Assembly (NCBI GenBank): GCA_903879825.1 | Contig: CAIRND010000425.1 | Span: 1-9,460, forward strand | Origin: an uncultured Geobacteraceae bacterium | GTDB taxonomy: Bacteria > Desulfobacterota > Desulfuromonadia > Geobacterales > Pseudopelobacteraceae | DNA: 9,460 nt | Direction: 5' to 3' | Shown: positions 1 through 5,756 of the stretch, one piece after another | Layout of the letters: the number at the start of each line of letters is the position of its first letter | Position numbering within the stretch: the stretch's first letter is position 1 | Translations under genes and position numbers: made by a program | The notes under the pieces: generated by a model | What the model saw: only the letters and a program-made list of their open reading frames with translations | Told to the model about the DNA's origin: nothing | Database searches by the model: none

Positions 1-1446
1 ATCGCTGCGCGATACTTGAAACAATCATTAACCCGCATGGGATACGAGATAACCGGTATGGTTCAGTCAGGTGAAGAGGTTATTGAAAAGGTAAAAGAGA
101 ATACGCCTGATTTGATCCTTATGGATATATCGCTGAGCGGAAAGATTGATGGAATATCTGCAGTTCAACAACTTCATTCCCGATTCGACATCCCCGTGAT
201 CTATATTACGGCTAATACGGATAGTGAAGTGTTCAAGCGAGCCAAACTGACCGATCCATATGCGTATCTCATCAAACCGTATGAACTGAACCAACTGCAA
301 AATGCTATTGAAATTGCACTGTTCAAGCACAATTTCGAAAAACAGCTCAAGGAAAGTGAAAGTCGCTATCGAACTATATTTGAGGTAAGTGATAATGCCA
401 TGATGTTAATTGACGAGAATTCAACTATCACAATGGTCAATGAACAATTCGAAAATTTAACCGGATGTTCGAAAGACTCAGTTGAGCACAGGAAGAGCTG
501 GATTGATTTTTTCGATGGCAGCGAGCGGGCAAAACTGGAGGAAAGAATCCGCAGGATGGATGAAGATACAACCGCACCCCGGCATCATTTTGAGTCAATG
601 CTTGTGGATAACAAGGGAAATACACGAGTTATTTATACAAATGTCAAAAAAGTCCCTGGTAGCAATACCCGTATCATTTCGATGAATGACATTTCTGAGC
701 TCAAACTGGCCGAGAAGGAAATTCGGTTACTGAACAATGAACTCAACAGCATAAACAAAGGACTTAACCAGGAAATCACACTGCGAGAGAGGGTAGAAAG
801 ACAGCTTCGCTATAAAGCCACCCACGACCACTTAACCGGTCTGCCAAATCGCGTCTTACTTTTCGATCGTATGAAGCAGGCATTTGCCTTCGAAGCCCGC
901 CATAATACGCTGATCGCTCTGATGATCCTTGACCTTGATAATTTCAAAAACATCAATGACTCGCTTGGACATCTGTCTGGCGATATTCTTTTAAAAAAAG
1001 TGGCGTTGGGACTCCAAAAATGTATGCGCCAATATGACACCGTAGGCAGATTGGGTGGTGACGAATTTGTTATCATTATTAACGATGCAGACACCATACA
1101 GGATATCATCACATTTGCCGAAAAAGTTCAGTCCGTCTTTCAGGGACCGTTCGATATCCTCGGGCAGCAAACGTATGTAACAACAAGTATAGGAGTAGCA
1201 GTATATCCTCTGCATGGCTCATCCATTGAGACGCTGCTGAAGAAAGCAGATATGGCCATGTACGTTGCCAAAAAAGAGGGGCGAAACACATTCAGATTTT
1301 TCTCCGATTCTATGGATAGCAACGGCAGCGAACAACATAATGGCATGAGAACAAAACGTCGCATAGCTCAGATGGAGGAATCAGCACTGGACCATCTTCT
1401 CTCCCACACGGATGAAACTTCAAAGAAAGGCCATTTAGTACATTGA
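1..1446 (+). CDS. Response regulator diguanylate cyclase (receiver-PAS-GGDEF), 5'-truncated
   Basis: The frame is open from base 1, so the true start and the receiver's N-terminal acidic pair lie upstream; the TTG at 16 and ATG at 37 fall inside the receiver. Seen: phospho-acceptor Asp in LILMDI (124-126), the Thr of YITAN (208-210) and the Lys of LIKP (274-276). A PAS-like sensor follows (about 350-700), then a charged, probably coiled-coil linker (about 700-820), then a GGDEF domain (about 820-1300) beginning HDHLTGLPNR. The active site is intact: metal Asp in ILDLD (931-933), GGDEF at 1054-1068, and inhibitory RxxD (RQYD, 1027-1038) five residues upstream. The guanine-binding positions are Asn (955-957) and Asp in GHLSGD (982-984). 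That Asp is what c-di-GMP-forming cyclases carry; Hypr (cGAMP) enzymes have Ser there. No EAL domain is present. Inferred role: phosphorylation-controlled c-di-GMP synthesis in the cytoplasm. The partner histidine kinase is not in the window. It is probably co-transcribed with the regulator gene 13 bases downstream. Confidence 0.93.
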   Translation: MAARYLKQSLTRMGYEITGMVQSGEEVIEKVKENTPDLILMDISLSGKIDGISAVQQLHSRFDIPVIYITANTDSEVFKRAKLTDPYAYLIKPYELNQLQNAIEIALFKHNFEKQLKESESRYRTIFEVSDNAMMLIDENSTITMVNEQFENLTGCSKDSVEHRKSWIDFFDGSERAKLEERIRRMDEDTTAPRHHFESMLVDNKGNTRVIYTNVKKVPGSNTRIISMNDISELKLAEKEIRLLNNELNSINKGLNQEITLRERVERQLRYKATHDHLTGLPNRVLLFDRMKQAFAFEARHNTLIALMILDLDNFKNINDSLGHLSGDILLKKVALGLQKCMRQYDTVGRLGGDEFVIIINDADTIQDIITFAEKVQSVFQGPFDILGQQTYVTTSIGVAVYPLHGSSIETLLKKADMAMYVAKKEGRNTFRFFSDSMDSNGSEQHNGMRTKRRIAQMEESALDHLLSHTDETSKKGHLVH

Positions 1447-1459
1447 CACGAGGTCTGCC

Positions 1460-2152
1460 ATGAAAGATTCAGGCAATCATAATCACTTAAAAACACTTGA
1501 TACTATTCCGATATTTTCTTGTATGCTTCCTGCCGACAAATCTCGACTCAGCCAGATTATCACAGAGAAGCATTTCAAAAAAAACTCAATAATTCTTATG
1601 GAAGACGACTCTAAAAACTTCATGTACGTAATTTTCAAAGGGAAAATAAAAGTTGTACGAATAAATTATGATGGAAAAGAGCAAATTCTGGTCATGCGTA
1701 AGAGGGGTGATTTTTTTGGTGAAATGACACTGCTTGACGGAAAAGCCCAGCCGGCTACAATCGTGGCTATGGAAGATGCGACCGTTGGATTGATTTCCAA
1801 AAGTGATTTTGAACAGTACTTCATGAAAGATGGTAATGTACTAAAGCAGATTATCTCCATGCTCTGTGAACGTTTAAGAGAGTCATGGGTGATGCTGCGG
1901 GTACTCGGCCTGCCTGACGCAGAGACTCGGGTCCGGGCGGTACTGGCATATATAAGCTCGGTTTACGGTATTAAAGACGCACGGGGCATTATGATCCCAT
2001 TTAAACTTACCCATAAAGAATTAGCTGATTTTGCATCTCTTGCACGAGAAACAGTAAGCAGACTACTGGCACGATTAAGTCATTCTGGTGAAATTGAGAT
2101 TATTGGTAGAAAAAACATTATCCTTAAACCGTCTTTTTTACATTCAAAATAG
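1460..2152 (+). CDS. CRP/FNR-family transcriptional regulator
   Basis: A 230-aa protein of usual family length. An N-terminal cyclic-nucleotide-binding-like beta-roll (about residues 15-125, with the GE of FFGEMTLLDG at 87-88) is followed by a dimerisation helix (about 127-150) and a C-terminal winged helix (about 180-225). The recognition helix reads RETVSR (196-201), the R-E-x-x-x-R pattern used by CRP, with the Ser that FNR has. Only two cysteines are present (C21, C136), so it cannot carry an FNR-type four-Cys iron-sulphur cluster. Where E. coli CRP has Arg82-Ser83 for the cAMP phosphate, this protein has Pro-Ala (QPATIVA). Inference: it does not sense cAMP in the classical way; its ligand is unknown. 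Start chosen because ATG 1460 has GAGG at 1450-1453 with 6-base spacing. It lies just upstream of the cytochrome control region and could regulate it, but this is contextual only. Confidence 0.93.
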   Translation: MKDSGNHNHLKTLDTIPIFSCMLPADKSRLSQIITEKHFKKNSIILMEDDSKNFMYVIFKGKIKVVRINYDGKEQILVMRKRGDFFGEMTLLDGKAQPATIVAMEDATVGLISKSDFEQYFMKDGNVLKQIISMLCERLRESWVMLRVLGLPDAETRVRAVLAYISSVYGIKDARGIMIPFKLTHKELADFASLARETVSRLLARLSHSGEIEIIGRKNIILKPSFLHSK

Positions 2153-2155
2153 ATG

Positions 2156-2172
2156 TAATAACGGTGTTATTA
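2156..2172. promoter_or_regulatory. AT-rich 17-bp palindrome (operator or weak terminator)
   Basis: TAATAAC at 2156-2162 and GTTATTA at 2166-2172 are perfect inverted repeats around GGT. The site begins 3 bases after the regulator's stop codon and ends 8 bases before a candidate -35 box. It is followed by TTTTCTT (2173-2179). It could be an operator for a dimeric regulator, such as the CRP-like protein just upstream, or a weak intrinsic terminator for the regulator operon. The stem has only one G-C pair, so stable termination is doubtful. It does not match the classical CRP or FNR half-sites closely. Confidence 0.4.
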
Positions 2173-2180
2173 TTTTCTTG

Positions 2181-2209
2181 TTGACTTTTGTTTAAGAGTT
2201 ACATAGTCT
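2181..2209 (+). promoter_or_regulatory. Candidate sigma-70 promoter of the cytochrome operon
   Basis: TTGACT at 2181-2186 matches the -35 consensus at five of six bases. A 17-base spacer leads to TAGTCT (2204-2209), which keeps the T1, A2 and T6 of a -10 box. A start around 2215-2220 would place the riboswitch aptamer about 25-30 bases into the transcript, a normal arrangement. The -10 match is weak, so the exact promoter is uncertain; some promoter between 2153 and about 2240 is implied by the riboswitch. Confidence 0.45.
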
Positions 2210-2243
2210 TTACCAAAAGAGTACAGTACAACAACTAAATACA

Positions 2244-2322
2244 TAACGAAAATACTAAACTACCCGCGAGGGTAGGACGGAAAGCCTATTGGGTCTCAAG
2301 AAGACAGCCGGGTCGCCGAATT
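2244..2322 (+). ncRNA. GEMM-I cyclic-dinucleotide riboswitch aptamer, cGAMP-type (GEMM-Ib)
   Basis: The GEMM landmarks are in order: an AATACTAAAC junction (2251-2260), hairpin P1b with stem CTACCC/GGGTAG (2260-2265 with 2270-2275) closed by a GCGA GNRA tetraloop (2266-2269), the core GGACGGAAAGCC (2275-2286), arm P2 (GTCT 2293-2296 with AGAC 2302-2305) and the closing GCCGGGTCGCCG (2307-2318). From memory, the junction and core match the Geobacter cGAMP riboswitch (Gm0970/Gs type) far better than the c-di-GMP aptamer Vc2: ACTAAAC replaces GGCAAACC, and A2254 falls at the ligand-contacting adenine of the cGAMP-bound structure. The class call is very secure; ligand preference is inferred from sequence. 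The RNA precedes a multiheme cytochrome gene, the usual setting for this subclass in Geobacter. Confidence 0.93.
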
Positions 2323-2359
2323 ATTGATCTTTCAATAAAGCTGGCGGCCCGGCTTTTTT
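2306..2359 (+). terminator. Intrinsic terminator forming the riboswitch expression platform
   Basis: AGCCGGGTCGCC (2306-2317) pairs with GGCGGCCCGGCT (2343-2354) over 12 bp with one G-U wobble, followed by six T (2354-2359). The long loop holds its own small stem, ATTG/CAAT (2322-2325 with 2332-2335). The 5' arm of the terminator is the 3' closing strand of the aptamer, so the two folds exclude each other. Ligand binding should therefore prevent termination, giving an ON switch. A second GGGC plus six-T stretch follows at 2362-2371 and may add to termination. Confidence 0.88.
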
Positions 2360-2371
2360 GTGGGCTTTTTT

Positions 2372-2512
2372 AGAGAGAGGGGGTGTTGAACGAGATCCCT
2401 GTCAAGCCTTCCAACTCACTTGGATATTAGGTCGTAATTCAAAGGTGCCTGAGAACATATGAAAATTTCAGACGATATATATCCATTTGTGCTGAGCTTC
2501 CAGGAGTGAACC
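2372..2512 (+). other. 5' leader between riboswitch terminator and first cytochrome gene
   Basis: About 140 bases with no recognised RNA family. It contains a small inverted repeat, TCCAA (2410-2414) with TTGGA (2420-2424), and the possible leader ORF described separately. The Shine-Dalgarno AGGAG of the cytochrome gene is at 2502-2506. Confidence 0.5.
2459..2509 (+). CDS. Possible 16-codon leader peptide
   Basis: ATG at 2459 opens a frame encoding MKISDDIYPFVLSFQE. It stops with TGA at 2507-2509, directly after the AGGAG (2502-2506) of the downstream cytochrome gene and 3 bases before its ATG. A ribosome finishing this peptide would cover the cytochrome ribosome-binding site, so coupling or regulation is conceivable. 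The upstream AAAGG (2441-2445) is 13 bases from the ATG, a poor distance, and such short frames arise by chance. Confidence 0.2.
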   Translation: MKISDDIYPFVLSFQE

Positions 2513-5500
2513 ATGAAGAGACATGTTGCAATGACACTGGCGTTACTGCTCTGTTCGATACTGTTCACTCTGAATGCCCCGGCAGCAGTGGATCCTCCCC
2601 ATTATAATACTGCGGCCGGCACGACGTGCGGCACCTGTCATACCGTGCATCAGACACTTGGCAGTACCGGCTACAACAATATCTGCCAGAGCTGTCATCG
2701 CCCCGGTGACCCAGCTGCAGGCCACAAGCCGATTACCCCGGCTGACGCCGCCAATCCGTTCGGCATTCACTCGACTACAGGTATTTCCCGGATGTATCAG
2801 ACATCGCACCGATGGGATGGCTCAGACACCAATCCTGCCGTCGGAGCCCAGCCGCCGGTCCAGTGGCAGATGACAACCAACGGCTTGCGTACCCGTACCG
2901 GAGGTCAATTGGCCTGCGTCCGCTGTCACAACCAGCATTCCAACGCCAACGGCAATTTTCTGCGCATTGCAAACGATCAGGATCAGCTCTGCCTGGATTG
3001 CCACCGCTCACGCAATGCCCCGTCTCATACCAAGGGGAACCATCCGGTCAATATAAACTATGCTTCTAAAGCTGCGGCAAATCCAGGTCGTTTTAACGCG
3101 AGACCAATCAATGCCAATCCAGCCAATCCATCATCAAATCTCTTTGCCAGATTGTCTTCTGCCGGAGGGACGCTTCTCTGTTCTACCTGCCACAGTGTTC
3201 ACTATGCAGATTCCCGCAGCAGCACTCCGGACGGCAATGCCCACTTTGCCAATCTGAGTACCGGAGACGGCTATATACTTAGGACGGATAGACGTGGTTC
3301 CAGTGCCGGCGCAGGTTTTGACAGTTCAGTCCAGATCTGCTCTTCGTGCCATGCCGGGAAAACCAGCCACAATTTGAAGGGGCAGGATGTCCAGTGTGCT
3401 GACTGCCATGGCGCCCATGTTGACTATGACCCTAATGACCCAACCGGCTCAAATGGGGTTAATATGTATCTGATAAAAAGAAATGTGCCAAAAGGAACCA
3501 GTGGCTCAGGGAAGGTGTTTTTTCGCTATACCGCAACGGGCAGAGAATATAAAAACGTACAGAGCACCGGCGTTTGCCAGGGATGCCACGCCGTCCCGGC
3601 GCCGGGTGGAATCTACCCAGGCGAACATGCCGCTACTGATCCAAAGGTATGCAATACCTGTCACTATCATAACAGCAGCAACGGTTCTTTTTCCGGCGCT
3701 TGTTCCGCCTGCCACGGTTATCCGCCGACGACGACCACCCTGGGAGGACCAACGGGTATGGCCAGTCCTGCAACCGGTGCTACCGCAACCAATCCGGGTG
3801 CCCACATAACCCATGCAAAAACCAATTTTATGGCCTGCATTACCTGCCATACCGGATATACCGCCAAGCTGATGCCGAGCAACAGCATTGACATCGGCTT
3901 TGCCATCAACAGGAGCACTGTACCCGGCTTTGGTGGCAGTGTCAGTGGTGGAACGTTCAATAGTACCCCCCTCAACAACGGCTACAGCTGGAGTGCTGCG
4001 AACGGCACAACACTAACAACCGGGAACAACGCAATTACCTGTAGTGTTTATTGTCATGGGCCTACGCTTACCGGTGGCTCCGCAACAACACCAGCATGGA
4101 CACAAACCGATGGCGGTCAGAAAGCGTGCGGTTCATGCCACGGGGTAACTTCCGCCACAGCGCCGATTACGGCCGGGCATCTGCGCCATGCGGGCAGCGG
4201 TGCGGCAGGTCGTTTGGCGCTGGCGTGCTCACAATGCCATGGTTCAATTACGGATAACTCCCATGTGAACGGGAACGTCGCGTGGGATCTGTCACTTTTT
4301 GGCGCAGCTGCGCAGTATAAATCGGCTACGGGCATTTTTGCCACAGCAGGCAGCACAGGAAATATCGCCCCCAGCGCCATCTATGGCCAGTGCGCCAACG
4401 TCTACTGCCACAGCACCGTCCAGGGGGCTGGCGGTTCGGGTGCTCCGGCAGCCTACAGCCAGCCGACATGGGGTGGCGCTGCTCTCACGTGTGGCAGCTG
4501 CCACAAAGACATGGCTACAGATGCCGCTGCGACCGGCAGTCATATGAAACATATCCAGACTCTCGGCTTCGCCTGTGCACTATGCCACAACGGTCTTGGT
4601 CACGATGCCGCAAACCACGCTGACGGCATAATAAATCTTGCCTTCAGCGGCAGTGCCGGCGGCAGCAGCTATTCAAAAGGGACCTTTTTTGCTCCCGGCA
4701 GCGGCTATGGATCGTGTACCACGTCCTGTCATCTGCTCACACCGGCCACGTGGGGGACAACGTTGCCTACTGATTGCACCGGTTGTCATGGCGGCAATGC
4801 CTCGTCACGTTTGGTGCTGGCCAGCGGGATGCACAACAAACATCTCAACCAGTCGCCGGCTCTGAGCAGCAACATCCCCTGCGCCGCCTGTCACAGTTCT
4901 ACAGTAAGCCTTGCCAATGATCGGACCATTTCTACTCCGTCAAACCACGGCAACGGTACGAAGGATGTCGTTTTTTCTCAAGGCGGCGTCTATGCTTTCG
5001 GGCTCTGCAGTAACACCTATTGTCACGGCACAACACTTCCCGCCAGTAACCCGGCTCGGACCGCACCTTCCTGGGACACCGCGTTCCCCACAGGTGCTTC
5101 AATTCTGGGCGACGGTATAGCCGGAGGTAGTAATCCCGGTTCAGGATACTGTGCGCAATGCCACGGTTATCCACCTCAGACCGGACATGCCACATCTGGC
5201 TGCAGCACCTGTCACGCACACGTGAATCCGGATAACCTGACGTTTAATAATCCTGTGCTTCACCTGAATGGTGTTGTCGATATCAGCGGTGGTTGCAATG
5301 TCTGTCACGGCTATCCTCCGGTCAAGGCCGGTTTTGTTGGAGCACACGCAAACTGGTCCGGCGCACGAAGCGAAAACTATCCTGGCGGGGGCGGCGCTCA
5401 TGCCGTCCAGAACCATGTAAGTAAACTCGCCAAACCAGGTGGCGGATTCAGCAACTGTACAATGTGCCATAACGCGGCCGACCACATAATGACTCCTCTT

Positions 5501-5677
5501 GCGTTTATGCCAAGCAAAAACATCAAGGTTTCGGTCAGCCAGTCTTTCAGGCTGGAATCAGCCAAACAAGCAAAATATTCTTCGAATCGATTGGAAGCAA
5601 GCGCACATCAAACCGGCACCTGTTCAAATATCAGCTGCCATTTTGGTGCTACGCCCAAGTGGGACCCGGCCCAGTAA
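2513..5677 (+). CDS. Large multiheme c-type cytochrome 1, 26 candidate heme sites
   Basis: A 1054-aa exported protein. It starts with a Sec-type signal peptide (MKRH, hydrophobic core 5-20, likely cleavage near residue 24-25 after NAPA/A); there is no convincing lipobox. ATG 2513 is supported by AGGAG at 2502-2506. I count 26 heme sites: 21 CXXCH, three CX4CH (C627, C832, C1037) and two CX3CH (CSVYCH at C510, CTTSCH at C735). The N-terminal third (about 36-320) has closely paired CXXCH sites, like doubled-CXXCH domains; from about 390 onward it follows the Geobacter CX4CH...CXXCH repeat pattern. Histidine pairs between motifs (for example HLRH, HMKH) could be distal heme ligands. The C-terminus ends in FGATPKWDPAQ, shared with the next gene. 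Family role: electron transfer in the periplasm or outside the cell, probably toward extracellular acceptors. Partner and exact location are not visible. Expression should depend on the upstream riboswitch. Confidence 0.95.
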   Translation: MKRHVAMTLALLLCSILFTLNAPAAVDPPHYNTAAGTTCGTCHTVHQTLGSTGYNNICQSCHRPGDPAAGHKPITPADAANPFGIHSTTGISRMYQTSHRWDGSDTNPAVGAQPPVQWQMTTNGLRTRTGGQLACVRCHNQHSNANGNFLRIANDQDQLCLDCHRSRNAPSHTKGNHPVNINYASKAAANPGRFNARPINANPANPSSNLFARLSSAGGTLLCSTCHSVHYADSRSSTPDGNAHFANLSTGDGYILRTDRRGSSAGAGFDSSVQICSSCHAGKTSHNLKGQDVQCADCHGAHVDYDPNDPTGSNGVNMYLIKRNVPKGTSGSGKVFFRYTATGREYKNVQSTGVCQGCHAVPAPGGIYPGEHAATDPKVCNTCHYHNSSNGSFSGACSACHGYPPTTTTLGGPTGMASPATGATATNPGAHITHAKTNFMACITCHTGYTAKLMPSNSIDIGFAINRSTVPGFGGSVSGGTFNSTPLNNGYSWSAANGTTLTTGNNAITCSVYCHGPTLTGGSATTPAWTQTDGGQKACGSCHGVTSATAPITAGHLRHAGSGAAGRLALACSQCHGSITDNSHVNGNVAWDLSLFGAAAQYKSATGIFATAGSTGNIAPSAIYGQCANVYCHSTVQGAGGSGAPAAYSQPTWGGAALTCGSCHKDMATDAAATGSHMKHIQTLGFACALCHNGLGHDAANHADGIINLAFSGSAGGSSYSKGTFFAPGSGYGSCTTSCHLLTPATWGTTLPTDCTGCHGGNASSRLVLASGMHNKHLNQSPALSSNIPCAACHSSTVSLANDRTISTPSNHGNGTKDVVFSQGGVYAFGLCSNTYCHGTTLPASNPARTAPSWDTAFPTGASILGDGIAGGSNPGSGYCAQCHGYPPQTGHATSGCSTCHAHVNPDNLTFNNPVLHLNGVVDISGGCNVCHGYPPVKAGFVGAHANWSGARSENYPGGGGAHAVQNHVSKLAKPGGGFSNCTMCHNAADHIMTPLAFMPSKNIKVSVSQSFRLESAKQAKYSSNRLEASAHQTGTCSNISCHFGATPKWDPAQ
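4391..4752 (+). repeat. Central cytochrome module, copy 1 (cytochrome 1)
   Basis: Encodes CANVYCHS, LTCGSCH, GSH..H, CALCH, a glycine/serine-rich stretch, YGSCTTSCH and TWG, aligning with 6519-6904 in cytochrome 2. The last heme motif is CX3CH here but CX4CH in the partner. Confidence 0.8.
5258..5677 (+). repeat. C-terminal cytochrome module, copy 1 (cytochrome 1)
   Basis: This stretch encodes LHLNG through the stop codon and is paralogous to 7506-7931. Shared landmarks in order are CHGYPP, NW, ENY, GGGGAH, QNHVSK, CHNAADH, a lysine-rich NIKV stretch, KYSSNRL, a CX4CH heme site and FGATPKWDPA. The two copies are nearly the same length. It carries three heme sites (CNVCH, CTMCH, CSNISCH). Its conservation at the extreme C-terminus suggests a docking or folding cap, which is inference. 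Confidence 0.9.
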
Positions 5678-5730
5678 AAGTTCGGGTGTGCATCCGTATG
5701 TTTTTGTGACTGATGTAGAATTATCGAGGG

Positions 5731-5748
5731 CCTTTTAAATTGAAAAGG
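5731..5748 (+). promoter_or_regulatory. Small hairpin covering the RBS of cytochrome 2
   Basis: CCTTTT (5731-5736) pairs with AAAAGG (5743-5748) around a 6-base loop. The 3' arm includes most of the Shine-Dalgarno AAGGAG (5745-5750) of the gene starting at 5757. The stem is weak (two G-C and four A-T pairs), so it may only tune translation, or be coincidental pairing with a purine-rich RBS. The rest of the 79-base gap (5678-5756) shows no terminator and no convincing promoter, in favour of co-transcription with cytochrome 1. Confidence 0.3.
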
Positions 5749-5756
5749 AGTTAACA

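Noticed and set aside
16..18. TTG at 16 as the start of the response regulator gene
   Set aside because: The frame is open upstream to base 1 and the receiver would lack its first strand and acidic residues; the gene is simply cut by the window edge.
2244..2322. Ordinary c-di-GMP (GEMM-Ia) aptamer
   Set aside because: The junction reads ACTAAAC instead of GGCAAACC and the core GGACGGAAAGCC matches the Geobacter cGAMP subclass better; dual binding is still possible.
2543..2575. Lipoprotein signal in cytochrome 1 around C14 (LLLC)
   Set aside because: The Cys lies in the middle of the hydrophobic core with Leu instead of Gly/Ala before it, and a good signal peptidase I site follows at residues 22-25.
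3506..3850. 114-codon minus-strand frame within cytochrome 1
   Set aside because: Shadow of the cytochrome frame, which has regular heme motifs across the same bases; no independent support.
5704..5721. Internal promoter before cytochrome 2 (TTGTGA with TAGAAT)
   Set aside because: The two boxes are only 6 bases apart and no good -35 lies 17 bases upstream of TAGAAT.
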